Source of the DNA: Deltaproteobacteria bacterium
Lineage (GTDB): Bacteria > Desulfobacterota > Binatia > UBA12015
DNA: 58,511 bases
Direction: 5' to 3'
NCBI GenBank assembly: GCA_016874795.1
Contig: VGTG01000014.1
Span: 1 to 58,511, forward strand
The notes below the pieces were generated by a model, which was not told the origin of the DNA, ran no database searches, and saw nothing but the letters and a program-made list of their open reading frames with translations. The position numbers and the translations under genes were made by a program. Position 1 is the stretch's first letter, and each line of letters begins with the position of its first letter. This document shows, piece after piece, positions 1-8,749 of this stretch.

Positions 1-124
1 TTCTCCCTCCGGGCTCCTCGACGTACTGTTCAAGTACGCCTGCGTCGCCCTCCGGTCCGAGGCTCGCGAATCTTCGGCACTCTCGACCGCCTCGCGACGT
101 GATCTGGTGAGAAATGCAGGCTAG
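1..124. repeat. Partial copy of a dispersed palindromic element
   Basis: These 124 bases are identical to positions 38725-38848, where a full copy is bounded by a perfect 24-bp inverted repeat. Here only the right-hand two thirds are in the window, ending in the same CTAG. It lies just downstream of a minus-strand gene. No transposase is seen, so it resembles a MITE or REP-like non-autonomous repeat. The window starting inside it would fit a contig break at a repeat, which is an inference. Confidence 0.9.
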
Positions 125-252
125 CGGTCGTAGTCCTGCATGATCGCCCAGAGACGCTCGGGCGAATGGGGCAGATCGAGGGAGTAGCGATGCTCGCGCA
201 CGATCAACAGAGGATCGTCGAGTTCGCGTCGAGCATCGAGACGGGTCGGCGA
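121..252 (-). pseudogene. Possible truncated coding remnant ending at the repeat
   Basis: Directly after the TGA of the membrane-protein gene, the same minus-strand frame stays open for 43 codons and stops at a TAG formed by the CTAG end of the palindromic repeat. The translation includes REHRYSLDLPHSPERLWAIM followed by QDYDR, which looks like real protein. It resembles the first strand and helix of an SRPBCC/polyketide-cyclase fold, as if a gene had been cut by the element. A TTG or GTG codon about 10-12 codons downstream of the TGA could serve as its start. The family assignment is a guess from the pattern; it could also be a decayed extension of the upstream gene. Confidence 0.35.
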
Positions 253-2187
253 TCATCTCCCGTGCGGGCAGGACGAACGATCGAATCGCCAGATCTGCGC
301 GCGGCCGTCCTCGTGGAGGAGCTTCAGGCGCGGGTTTCGGCGAAGCCACTCCTCGTGCACGGCGAGGGTGCCGTCGGTTCCGACGGTGCCGCGCCTCTCG
401 CCGAGGTAGACGTGCGTCACCTCCTGCGCGCAGAGGAGCGGGTTCAGGAAGCGCGCCCAGCCGTTCGTGCGGCGGATCCACTCGGGCAGGACGCGGATCC
501 GGTAGCGGAGCTCCTCGGGCATCCGCTCGACCGTGTACGGGAGGGGCGGAAGCGTCGCCCCGCGTCCCGTGTAGAGCGGCAGCCACCAGCCGGCGTCCGA
601 CCCGACCGCGGCGCTGCCGTCGTACGCGGCGAAGGAGTTCACGAGGAAGCGAGCATCTGGAGGGACCTCGCTCGCGATCCATTCGAACGCGCGGAGGTCG
701 CTCGCCGTGACGAGCTGGAAGGACGGCTCGACGGGGGCTGCGCGCGCGCGGAAGCCGAGCAGGGCGAGAGCCGCTGCCGCCGCCAACGTCGCGATGCGGC
801 CGAGCGGCCGGTGTGCGAGCTTCGCGAGGGCGCGCGCGCCGATCACGCCGAGCACGAGCGCCGCGGGGACGTACGCGGCGATGCCGATCGCAAAGTTCGT
901 GACGAAGCCGGTTCCCGGAAGTCCCACGAGGAAGGGGTTCGTGATCAAGAACGCGATGCCGATCCAGGCGAGGGCGACGGCGACGACGCGCTCGCGCACG
1001 AGGGCTCCGAACGCGACCGCGGCGACGATCAAGGCGAAGGCCCACCACGGTACGCGCGCCGGGATCGAGACCCACGCGCGAGTCACGTCGGCGAGCGAGA
1101 AGACGGCGGGATCGATCCCCGCGAGAACGCCGTGCACCGACGGCAGGATTCCCGAGCCGAGGACGGCGAGCCACGGCGACACCGCGAGGAGCGCTGTGGC
1201 GCAAGCGCCGCCGAGCCGGATCGCGCGCGCGCGCCACTCGCGCGGCTCGCGACGCCACGTCCAGAGCGCGACGCCGCTCCAGGCGAGCACCGCCGCGACG
1301 GCGAGCAGCAAGACGCGGTAGTGCGTGAGCGCGAGACCGGCGAGGAGGAGAGCGACGAGGCCGAGCGTACCCCTGCGCGGCCGTGAAGCTTCGCTCCACC
1401 AACGATCGAGAGCGAAGAGGAAGGCCGGGAGAATCGCTTGTCCCGCGAGCTGCGTGTAGCGCCCCCAGCTCACGTAGAACGCGGGCATCGGCGACAGGAG
1501 ACCCGCAACGAGGAGCGCCACGGCGCCCGCGAGCCGGCTGCCGCCCGAGAGTGCGAACGCGAGCGGGTAGAGCGCCACGACCGCGATGACGTTCACGATC
1601 TGGCCGACGACCAGCACGGCTTCGGGAGCGTTTGCACCCGTCACCCAGGCCCATGTGGCGCACGCCGCGTGGAATCCGAAGTGATAGGTGAAGCTCTCCA
1701 TCGGTGCGTAGGGCGCCCAGCTCTGGAACAGCCCGCCGTGATCGAGGAGGAGCTGCGTGATCACGGCGTGCTGAACGGAGTCGCCCCACGCCGGCGCGAG
1801 CATTCCGCGGATCGACAGGAAGCGCGACAGCGCGATCAGCGCGACGAGCACGGCGACGAGGCCGCTCTCGAGGCGAGCGTCGCTTTGCTTCGCCGACGGG
1901 CTCGCGCGCGGACCGCCGAGCCTTGCGGAGAAGCGCGAAGCCGCGAGAATGGCGAGACCCGCCCCGCCGGGCGCCCAGGCGAGGAGCCCTCCCGGGGCAA
2001 ACCCGAAGCACCAGCACCAGAGCGCGGCGAGCGCGTACACGGCGAGGCTCAGCGGTCCCGCGAGCCCGATTCGCGACCAGAAGTCGAGGCGCATCGCCGG
2101 CGCGACGACCGCGAGCACGGCCGCGCCGGGAACGACGTAGAGGAAGAGGGCGGCCGCGATCTCGAGGAAGAGGCCGACCGGCGTCAC
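253..2187 (-). CDS. Polytopic membrane protein, DUF6541 / GT-C glycosyltransferase-like
   Basis: This 644-residue protein has about a dozen hydrophobic segments, starting with a membrane helix at residues 5-30. The motif GDSVQHAVITQLLLDHGG after the third hydrophobic block and YVSWGRYTQLAGQ further on are typical of DUF6541-type membrane proteins related to GT-C sugar transferases. The last roughly 150 residues look like a soluble extracytoplasmic domain. The likely role is transfer or handling of lipid-linked sugars at the cell surface. It lies 61 bp downstream of the Dabb gene on the same strand and may be co-transcribed. The exact activity is unknown. Confidence 0.6.
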   Translation of the reverse strand: MTPVGLFLEIAAALFLYVVPGAAVLAVVAPAMRLDFWSRIGLAGPLSLAVYALAALWCWCFGFAPGGLLAWAPGGAGLAILAASRFSARLGGPRASPSAKQSDARLESGLVAVLVALIALSRFLSIRGMLAPAWGDSVQHAVITQLLLDHGGLFQSWAPYAPMESFTYHFGFHAACATWAWVTGANAPEAVLVVGQIVNVIAVVALYPLAFALSGGSRLAGAVALLVAGLLSPMPAFYVSWGRYTQLAGQAILPAFLFALDRWWSEASRPRRGTLGLVALLLAGLALTHYRVLLLAVAAVLAWSGVALWTWRREPREWRARAIRLGGACATALLAVSPWLAVLGSGILPSVHGVLAGIDPAVFSLADVTRAWVSIPARVPWWAFALIVAAVAFGALVRERVVAVALAWIGIAFLITNPFLVGLPGTGFVTNFAIGIAAYVPAALVLGVIGARALAKLAHRPLGRIATLAAAAALALLGFRARAAPVEPSFQLVTASDLRAFEWIASEVPPDARFLVNSFAAYDGSAAVGSDAGWWLPLYTGRGATLPPLPYTVERMPEELRYRIRVLPEWIRRTNGWARFLNPLLCAQEVTHVYLGERRGTVGTDGTLAVHEEWLRRNPRLKLLHEDGRAQIWRFDRSSCPHGR

Positions 2188-2248
2188 CGGGCGCTCTTCG
2201 TCGGCGGGCCGAGCGTCGAGCCGGGCTTCGGGCCGAGCGGCGCGCCGC

Positions 2249-2554
2249 TCAGCCGTCGATCACGAAGTTCCAGATCTTCTTGACGGCGATCTTCGGCGCG
2301 AGGAACTCGTCGACGAAGCGGCGGTGCGCCGGATCGGCGCGATACTTCGCCACGTCCTCGAGGCTCGCGAACCGAACCGTCACCGTCAGGTCCCAAGCGG
2401 CCTCCGCGTCCTCGTCCGCCGGAAGCCCGACCGTGACCGCGAGGACCCCCGGCAGCGGCGCCAGCGCCTCGCGCGTGCGCCGGGCGACCTCGGCTCGTGC
2501 TTCCCCCTTCGCGTGCGGCTCCGTCAGACGGAAGTAGTGATGGCGCTCGATCAT
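2249..2554 (-). CDS. Small Dabb/EthD-like alpha-beta barrel protein
   Basis: A 101-residue protein beginning MIERHHYFRLTE. It has a ferredoxin-like layout: two long strands (LPGVLAVTVGLP and DLTVTVRFAS) and the helix segment AKYRADPAHRRFVDEFLAP, which is the hallmark of the stress-responsive A/B barrel (Dabb) family. Members are small dimers, some acting as cyclases or lyases, most with unknown substrate. The start at 2554 lies 5 bp after the stop of the upstream acyl-CoA dehydrogenase, so the two are almost certainly in one operon. It may act on a product of that pathway, but the sequence does not show this. Confidence 0.75.
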   Translation of the reverse strand: MIERHHYFRLTEPHAKGEARAEVARRTREALAPLPGVLAVTVGLPADEDAEAAWDLTVTVRFASLEDVAKYRADPAHRRFVDEFLAPKIAVKKIWNFVIDG

Positions 2555-2559
2555 CGAGC

Positions 2560-3645
2560 TCACCAGCCCGCGAGATCGGCGGCACGCTGCCGGTGGTAGC
2601 TCGCCTCGCCGAGGAACGCACGATCGAAGAGGGCGCGGCGGAACCAGAGATGGAGGTCGTACTCCCATGTGAACCCGATGCCGCCGTGCAGCTCGATCGC
2701 GTAGCGGACGGTCGTGTCGTAGAGGTCCGTCAGGTGCGCCTTCGCGAGAGCGGCGTGGCGCTCCGACTTCTCGCGGATGTGGTCGTAGGCGTGCGCCGCG
2801 TACCACCAGAGCGACACCGCGGGCTCGAGGTCGGTCGCGATGTTGGCGAGCTGGTGCTTGACGCCCTGGAAGGCGCCGATCACCTGCCCGAACTGCTCGC
2901 GCGTGAGCGCGTACTGGACCGTCATCTCGAGGCAGCGATGCGCGCCGCCGGAGGCGTCCGCGGCGAGGAGCACGAGGCCCGCGTCGCGCACGCGGTCGAT
3001 CGCCGCTCGGCCCGAGGCGACGGGCGAGGCTGGCGTCCCCTCGAAGCGGACGTGCGAGACGCGGCGCGTGAGGTCGTTTCCCGTGAGCGGCGTGCTCGTC
3101 ACGCCGGGCGCGCCGCGGTCGACCGCCCAGATCCCCGGCCCCTCGGGTCCGCGTGCGGCCACGAGGATCGCATCGGCGACCTCCGCGAACGGTACGAGCG
3201 GCTTCGTACCGTCGAGCTTGCCGCCCTGGAAGCGCGTCTCGAGGCGCTCGGCGTCCCATTCTCCGATCCCTTCGCCGAGAGCGAAGCTCAGGACCGCTTC
3301 GCCCGTCGCGACCGCGGGAAGCCAGCGCTCGCGAGCGGACGCTTCGCCTTCGAGGAGCGCGATCGTCGCCATCGCGTTGCCGAGGAACGGACCCGGCGTC
3401 GAGCTCCGGCCGAGCTCGTCGGCAGCGAGTGCCAGGTCGAGAAGCTCGAGACCCGAGCCGCCGAGCTCCGTCGGCACCATCAGGCCGGTGACGCCGAGAC
3501 CGGCGAGTCCGCGCCAAAGGCCGGAGTCGTGCGCCGTCTCGCTCTCCATGACCTCGCGGACGCGCGTCGGCCGGCACTCTGCTTCGAGATAGCGCCGCAG
3601 AGTCGTCTGGAGCAGCGTCTGCTCTTCGGAGAGACCGAAATCCAT
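2560..3645 (-). CDS. Acyl-CoA dehydrogenase, short subunit type
   Basis: A 361-residue acyl-CoA dehydrogenase starting MDFGLSEEQTLL. The N-terminal helical domain carries the family segment LGVTGLMVPTELGGSGLELL. The C-terminal helices carry REQFGQVIGAFQGVKHQLAN and HGGIGFTWEYDLHLWFRR, which contact FAD. The middle beta domain is short and degenerate. With the next gene it forms a tandem pair separated by 7 bp, like the heteromeric (alpha2beta2) dehydrogenases of steroid and branched-acyl degradation in actinobacteria. The enzyme would oxidise an acyl-CoA to the 2-enoyl-CoA with FAD; the substrate cannot be read from the sequence. Confidence 0.88.
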   Translation of the reverse strand: MDFGLSEEQTLLQTTLRRYLEAECRPTRVREVMESETAHDSGLWRGLAGLGVTGLMVPTELGGSGLELLDLALAADELGRSSTPGPFLGNAMATIALLEGEASARERWLPAVATGEAVLSFALGEGIGEWDAERLETRFQGGKLDGTKPLVPFAEVADAILVAARGPEGPGIWAVDRGAPGVTSTPLTGNDLTRRVSHVRFEGTPASPVASGRAAIDRVRDAGLVLLAADASGGAHRCLEMTVQYALTREQFGQVIGAFQGVKHQLANIATDLEPAVSLWWYAAHAYDHIREKSERHAALAKAHLTDLYDTTVRYAIELHGGIGFTWEYDLHLWFRRALFDRAFLGEASYHRQRAADLAGW

Positions 3646-3652
3646 GCGGTGC

Positions 3653-4873
3653 CTAGCGGCGCGTGTCGCGAGGCAGGCCGAGGCCGCGCTCGCCGATGAC
3701 GTTGCGCTGGATGTTGGGCGCGCCGCCGCCGATCGCGAGCGCGAAGTACATCATGTAGGACTGCACGAGGAAGCCCGAGAACGGCGCGTGCTTCTCGCCG
3801 GGCGCGAGGAGCGCATGATCGCTCGAGATGTCCATCGCGAGGCGCGAGACGTCGTACGCGAGCGTCGACGTGTGCAGCTTCGTGACGAGCCCCGCGAGGC
3901 CCGGGTCCTCACCGCGCGCGCTCGCCGTCAGGAGGCGGAAGCCGTTGTACTCGGCCGCGAGCACGCGCGCCTCGAGCTCCGCGAGCTGCTCGCGCGTCTT
4001 CGAGTCCTCGATCGCGCGCTTGCCGCGGACCTTCGTCTGCTGCGCGAGGAGCACCGTCCCGTCGAACGCGCGCCGCGCCATCGAAGCGTTGCCGATCAGC
4101 GCGCGCTCCGCTTTCAGCGTGGAGCGGCTGACGCGCCACCCCTCGCCGCGCGGACCGACCATCTGACCGCGCGGGACGCGGACGTTGTCGAGGAAGACCT
4201 CGTTGAAGTGCGCGTCGCCGTCCATCTGTCGCAGCGGGCGGACGTCGATGCCCGGCGTCTTCATGTCGATCAGGAGGTAGCTGATCCCTTCGTGCTTCGG
4301 CGCTTCGGGCTCGGTGCGCACGAGCGCGAACATCCAGTCCGCCTCGCGCGCGTTCGAGGTCCAGATCTTTTGACCGTTGACGACCCACTCGTCTCCTTCG
4401 AGGACGGCGCTCGTGCGGAGTGACGCGAGGTCGCTGCCCGCGCCGGGCTCGCTGTATCCCTGGCACCAGCGGATGTGCCCGAGGAGCGTCGGCTCGACGA
4501 ACTGCTTCTTCTGCTCGTCGGTGCCGTGTGCGAGGAGCGTCGGGACGAGCATGCTCGGGCCCTGGCTCGCGAGCTCGGGCGGCGCCTTCACGCGGCGGAA
4601 CTCCTCCTGGAGGATCGTCGCCTTCAGCGGATCGGGCGGCTGCTCGCCGCCGCCGTAGCGGCGCGGCACGTGCCGGTACATGTAACCGCGTGCGGCCGCT
4701 TTCTTGCGGAACTCGGTCGCGCGCTCGTCGGTGCGCGCGATGGAGCCGAGCGACTGCGCCATCTCGCTCGCGACGGGATTGGACGCGGCGTCGGCCGCGG
4801 TCCAGTTCTCCTGCAGGAAGGCGCGGACCTCGTCGCGGAAGTGCTGGTATTCCTCGCTGTATTTCAGGTTCAT
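3653..4873 (-). CDS. Acyl-CoA dehydrogenase
   Basis: A 406-residue acyl-CoA dehydrogenase with the full fold. It has an N-terminal helical domain (MNLKYSEEYQHFRDEVRAFL), the FAD/substrate loop RWCQGYSEPGAGSDLASLRT, the beta-domain motif VNGQKIWTSNAREADWMFAL and a C-terminal helical bundle ending GGGAPNIQRNVIGERGLGLP. It is the first gene of the minus-strand operon and pairs with the shorter dehydrogenase 7 bp downstream. The 139-bp gap to the divergent acetyltransferase gene must hold its promoter. The substrate is unknown; a bulky or branched acyl-CoA is plausible from the paired arrangement. Confidence 0.92.
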   Translation of the reverse strand: MNLKYSEEYQHFRDEVRAFLQENWTAADAASNPVASEMAQSLGSIARTDERATEFRKKAAARGYMYRHVPRRYGGGEQPPDPLKATILQEEFRRVKAPPELASQGPSMLVPTLLAHGTDEQKKQFVEPTLLGHIRWCQGYSEPGAGSDLASLRTSAVLEGDEWVVNGQKIWTSNAREADWMFALVRTEPEAPKHEGISYLLIDMKTPGIDVRPLRQMDGDAHFNEVFLDNVRVPRGQMVGPRGEGWRVSRSTLKAERALIGNASMARRAFDGTVLLAQQTKVRGKRAIEDSKTREQLAELEARVLAAEYNGFRLLTASARGEDPGLAGLVTKLHTSTLAYDVSRLAMDISSDHALLAPGEKHAPFSGFLVQSYMMYFALAIGGGAPNIQRNVIGERGLGLPRDTRR

Positions 4874-5012
4874 GGCGCGCTGCGGCGGAAGCGAAGGCGC
4901 CGCCCCGGTGTCAATAGCAGGCGCGGTCCTCCCCTCAAGCAGGCCGCGTGCTTCCGCGCTCGTGGAAGCGTGCGATTTGCCCTCGCGGGAGAGCTGCGCA
5001 TAGGCTCCGCGC

Positions 5013-5819
5013 GTGTCGAACGACGAGTGGATCGAGCTGTCGGATCTGAATCAGGCCGAGGCGAACCGCGAGCTCGCCCGGCGGGCGGGCGGCGCGGTGC
5101 ACGACGAGGACGGCGTCGCCTTCTGCGCTTCGCCGTATCCGCTGCCGGTGCTCGCGAACGCCGTGCTGCCGACCGGTGGCCGCATCGGGGGCGCCGATCT
5201 CGTCGCTCGCTCGCGCGCCTTTTTCGCGCCGCGGAAGCGCGGCTTCTCGATCATCCTGCGCGCGCACGCCGATGCGGGAATCGCGGACGAGATCCGCGCG
5301 GCGGGTCTCCGTGACTGGGGAAACTCGCCCGCGATGGTCCTCGCGCGCCGGCTTCCCGACGCTCCTCCGCCCGCGGGCATCCGCGTGCATCGCGTGGAGA
5401 GCGACGCCGACGTCGCGGACTTCGCGAACGTGATGCGGCTCGCCTACGCGACCTATGGGCTCCCGCACGACGCGGCTTCGGTGATGCTCGCGCACCGCCA
5501 ACTCCTGATCGCGCCGCACATCGCCACGTTCCTTGCGCGCCGCGAGGACGGGACGGCCGTCGCGGGCGCGATGACGATCGTCACGCACGGCGTCGCGGGC
5601 GTGTACTGGGTCGGCACCGTGCCGGAGGCGCGCGGCCGCGGCCTCGCCGAGCTCTGCACGCGCGTCGCCGGAAACGCGGGATTCGACCTGGGCGGCCGCA
5701 TCGCGTCGCTGCAGGCTTCGGAAATGGGCGAGCCGGTCTACCGGCGGATGGGCTACGTCGAGGTGACGCGCTACCCGAGCCTCGTGCAGCTCACGCCCCC
5801 CGTCGGAGGCGGGACGTAG
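5013..5819 (+). CDS. GNAT family N-acetyltransferase
   Basis: A 268-residue protein starting at GTG (MSNDEWIELS). The C-terminal half holds the acetyl-CoA binding signature VGTVPEARGRGLAELCTRVA followed by LQASEMGEPVYRRMGYVEVT, the classic motif A/B layout of GNAT enzymes. The N-terminal 110 residues are a divergent half domain. It would transfer an acetyl group from acetyl-CoA to an amine; the acceptor is unknown. It stands alone, divergent from the dehydrogenase operon and about 170 bp upstream of the secreted hydrolase. Confidence 0.8.
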   Translation: MSNDEWIELSDLNQAEANRELARRAGGAVHDEDGVAFCASPYPLPVLANAVLPTGGRIGGADLVARSRAFFAPRKRGFSIILRAHADAGIADEIRAAGLRDWGNSPAMVLARRLPDAPPPAGIRVHRVESDADVADFANVMRLAYATYGLPHDAASVMLAHRQLLIAPHIATFLARREDGTAVAGAMTIVTHGVAGVYWVGTVPEARGRGLAELCTRVAGNAGFDLGGRIASLQASEMGEPVYRRMGYVEVTRYPSLVQLTPPVGGGT

Positions 5820-5989
5820 GAGAGCCTCCGCCGCACCCGGGCCGCCTGCGGTCAAGCCCACCCGCGAGGCCGGTTGCGCCATTCGGCCGGCCGAGAGAGG
5901 GTCGGAAGCCGGGTGCGTTTCGCTGGGTGCGCCTCGCTTGCCCCGCGCACCGTCGCTGAGGTAGCGCCTTCTGCGAAGGGAGAACTCGA

Positions 5990-7591
5990 ATGTGGCTCCG
6001 GCTCTCGACCCGTCCGTCCGCACCGAAAGCGCTGCTCTTCGGTGTGGCGTTGCTCGCCTATTCCCTGCTGCGCGGCTCCGGAGCGGACGCCGCTTCGTGC
6101 GATCGAAGGCTCGCCGTCGCGGGCGGCGGCGGAGCGGCCGGACGGCAGGCGATCTGTCGTCCCGAGCGAAGCTCGCACTCTGACGGAGCGAGCGTGGCGC
6201 GTCCGGTCATCGAGGGCCCGGTTACCGGTGGTACGGGCTCGCCGTTCGTCGCCGCGACGAGCTTCGATCTCGCGGACGTCGGCTACGAAGGATCCGAGTA
6301 CTTCCTCTCGGGCATGGCGAGCGCGTACCTGCCCGTCGGCACGCTCGCGTCCGACGGCAAATGGAAGGTCGCTCCCGCGGAGCGCGCCGCGTACAAGACG
6401 CGCATTCTCGTCTACCGCCCGATCGATCCGGTGGACTTCAACGGCACCGTGTTCGTCGAGTGGCTGAACGTCAGCGGCGGGCTCGACGCGGCGCCCGACT
6501 GGATCACCGGTCACACCGAGATCATCCGCCGCGGCGCCGTCTGGGTCGGGGTCTCGGCGCAGCTCATCGGCATCGAGGGCGGCGGCTCGATCCCGGGGCT
6601 CGGCCCGTCGGGGCTGAAGCAGGTCGATCCCGTGCGCTACGGCTCGCTCGTCCATCCCGGCGACACGTTCTCCTACGACATGTACTCGCAGGCCGGTCAG
6701 GCGATCCGCCGCCCGGACGGGCCCGATCCGCTCGGCGGCCTCGAGCTCGAGCGCCTGATCGCGATCGGCGAGTCGCAGTCCGCTTTTCGCTTGACGACAT
6801 ACGCGAACGCGGTCGATCCGCTCGCGGAGATGTACGACGGTTTCCTCGTGCACAGCCGCGGCGGCAGCGCGGCGCCGCTCTCGCAGCCGCCGCAGGCGGA
6901 CGTCCCCGCGCCCGACGTCGCTCGCATCCGCACGGACGTGCGCGTTCCCGTGCTGACGTTCCAGACGGAGACGGATCTCGTCGGCGTGCTCGCCTTCTAT
7001 CCCGACCGCCAGCCGGATTCGCGGAGCTTCCGCTTGTGGGAGGTGGCCGGGACCGCGCACGCGGACACGTACACGTTGGTGACGGGTTTCAGCGACGTCG
7101 GAGGCTCGACCGACGCGGCGAAGATCATCGTCACCGCGGATCCGATCCCGGGCATCATCACGTGCGGCTCGCCGATCAACTCCGGGCCGCAGCACTTCGT
7201 CCTGAAGGCGGCGCTTTCTTCGCTCGAGCGCTGGGTACGGCGCGGCGTTCCGCCGCCGCGCGCGCCGCGCCTCGAAATCGAGGACGGCTCTCCGCCGACC
7301 GTCGTTCGTGACGAGCACGGCAACGCGCTCGGTGGGATCCGTACGCCGTATCTCGACGTCCCGACGGCGACGCTCTCGGGGGAGGGCCAGAGCGGCTCGG
7401 GCTTCTGCTTCCTCTTCGGCACGACGCTGCCGTTCGACGAGGCGAAGCTCGACGCGCTGTATCCCTCGCACGAAGCGTACGTCGACGCGGTGTCCGCTTC
7501 GACGGCCCGCGCCGTGCGCGCCGGGTTCATTCTTCCCGAGGACGCGCCGCTGATCGAGGGCGCCGCGGCCGAGTCGGACGTCGGAGGCTGA
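5990..7591 (+). CDS. Secreted alpha/beta hydrolase domain protein
   Basis: A 533-residue protein with a basic N-terminus and hydrophobic stretch (residues 12-32), probably a signal peptide. The body matches the alpha/beta hydrolase domain family PF20091: GTVFVEWLNVSGG, the nucleophile elbow IGESQSAFRL with Ser262, and a likely catalytic histidine in the segment GTAHAD (His357). These enzymes are esterase-like; the natural substrate is usually unknown. The start is supported by a purine-rich AAGGGAG about 10 bases upstream. Two solute-binding protein genes follow on the same strand with short gaps, so export and substrate capture may be linked. Confidence 0.82.
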   Translation: MWLRLSTRPSAPKALLFGVALLAYSLLRGSGADAASCDRRLAVAGGGGAAGRQAICRPERSSHSDGASVARPVIEGPVTGGTGSPFVAATSFDLADVGYEGSEYFLSGMASAYLPVGTLASDGKWKVAPAERAAYKTRILVYRPIDPVDFNGTVFVEWLNVSGGLDAAPDWITGHTEIIRRGAVWVGVSAQLIGIEGGGSIPGLGPSGLKQVDPVRYGSLVHPGDTFSYDMYSQAGQAIRRPDGPDPLGGLELERLIAIGESQSAFRLTTYANAVDPLAEMYDGFLVHSRGGSAAPLSQPPQADVPAPDVARIRTDVRVPVLTFQTETDLVGVLAFYPDRQPDSRSFRLWEVAGTAHADTYTLVTGFSDVGGSTDAAKIIVTADPIPGIITCGSPINSGPQHFVLKAALSSLERWVRRGVPPPRAPRLEIEDGSPPTVVRDEHGNALGGIRTPYLDVPTATLSGEGQSGSGFCFLFGTTLPFDEAKLDALYPSHEAYVDAVSASTARAVRAGFILPEDAPLIEGAAAESDVGG

Positions 7592-7625
7592 TCGGCAGGA
7601 ATCGGAGAGAAGAGGAAGGGCTTCG

Positions 7626-8720
7626 ATGGCACAAGCAGCGCGCGTCGAGTTCGAGCCGGTCAAGGTGGGATGGCTCGGCGCCTGTCTCGACGGCGAAGGC
7701 GGCGCCTTCGACAAGATCCACCGGATGGCGTTCGACGAGGCGTTCGAGTCGGGCGTGTTCACGCGCAAGGTCGAGCATGTGATCCATCCCGAGAACGGGC
7801 TGCCGCGCGGCTCCGCGCGGAACGCGATCGACGGCTACCGCTGGCTCGTCGACCAGGGCTGCGTCGTGATCGCCGGTGCGTACAGCTCCGACAACGCGAT
7901 CGCGGTCACGCCGTACGTCGACGAGGCGAAGGTACCGATCGTGAGCTGGTGCGGGACGGAGCGCTTCCAGGGCGAGTACTGCTTCCAGCTCGGCAACGGC
8001 GACTGCGGCGGTGATGCGGCGCTGATGGCGAGCTGGCTCAAGCGCAAGGGCTACCGGCGGATCGCCGTCCTGAACGAGGTCTCGCCGAACGGCGAGGAGT
8101 ACTTCCGCTTCTTCCGGCAGGAGTGCCGCCGGCTCGACGTGACGCTCGGTGCGGTCGAGACCGTCACGCAGAACCCCGAAGACCTCTCCGTGAACCTCCG
8201 CAACCTGCAGCAGTCCGGCTGCGACGCGCTCGCGTACATGGGCTACGGGATGCTCGCCGCGCAGGGGCTGATGCGCCCCGCGCTCGAGAAGATCGGCTGG
8301 AACCCGCCGCGCATCATGACGACGGCGTTCATGTTCTACCTGCGCGGCTTCGAGCACTTCGAGGGCTGGACCGGCATCGACCAGTACTCGCCGGAGAATC
8401 CGCTCGTCGAGCCGTTCCGCGCGGCCTTCGAGAAGCGCTACGGACATCCCGTGCCGATGTGGCCGAATGCGATCCCGCTCCTCGCGTACGACACCGCGCG
8501 CGTGATGATCGAGGCGCTGCACCGCGCTCCGATCCTGAGCGGCCCCGGCGTCAAGGACGGTCTCGAGCGGATCCGCTTCCTGCCGAGCACGACCGGCGGC
8601 CCGCGCACGCACATCGCTTGCAGCCCCTACGACCACAAGATGTTCAAGGGCGACTGGCTCCTCTACGGAAGGGTGCGGAACGAGAAGCTCGAGTTCGAAG
8701 GGTACTTCGAGCCGGTGTGA
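7626..8720 (+). CDS. Periplasmic-binding-fold protein (Peripla_BP_6 type) without a signal peptide
   Basis: A 364-residue protein with the type I periplasmic binding fold of branched-chain amino acid/amide ABC transporters: VKVGWLGACLDGEGGAFDKI, NAIDGYRWLVDQGCVVIAGAY and VPIVSWCGTERFQGEYCFQL. The next lobe includes KGYRRIAVLNEVSPNGEEYF. The predicted start, with a GAAGAGGAAGGG Shine-Dalgarno-like stretch, gives MAQAARVEFEPVKVGW with no signal sequence. No in-frame upstream room exists because the preceding gene ends 34 bp away. It may therefore act in the cytoplasm as a sensor, or use another export route. No permease or ATPase gene is adjacent. Confidence 0.8.
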   Translation: MAQAARVEFEPVKVGWLGACLDGEGGAFDKIHRMAFDEAFESGVFTRKVEHVIHPENGLPRGSARNAIDGYRWLVDQGCVVIAGAYSSDNAIAVTPYVDEAKVPIVSWCGTERFQGEYCFQLGNGDCGGDAALMASWLKRKGYRRIAVLNEVSPNGEEYFRFFRQECRRLDVTLGAVETVTQNPEDLSVNLRNLQQSGCDALAYMGYGMLAAQGLMRPALEKIGWNPPRIMTTAFMFYLRGFEHFEGWTGIDQYSPENPLVEPFRAAFEKRYGHPVPMWPNAIPLLAYDTARVMIEALHRAPILSGPGVKDGLERIRFLPSTTGGPRTHIACSPYDHKMFKGDWLLYGRVRNEKLEFEGYFEPV

Positions 8721-8749
8721 AAGCGCGGCCGTGCCGCGGGGAGGGGACC

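Noticed and set aside
252-253. TGA read-through or selenocysteine in the membrane-protein and acyl-CoA ligase genes, as both stay open past TGA
   Set aside because: Many other genes here end in TGA with normal ends, the ligase ends at the usual place for its family, and no SECIS-like hairpin is evident right after the TGA codons. A decayed remnant or chance is simpler.
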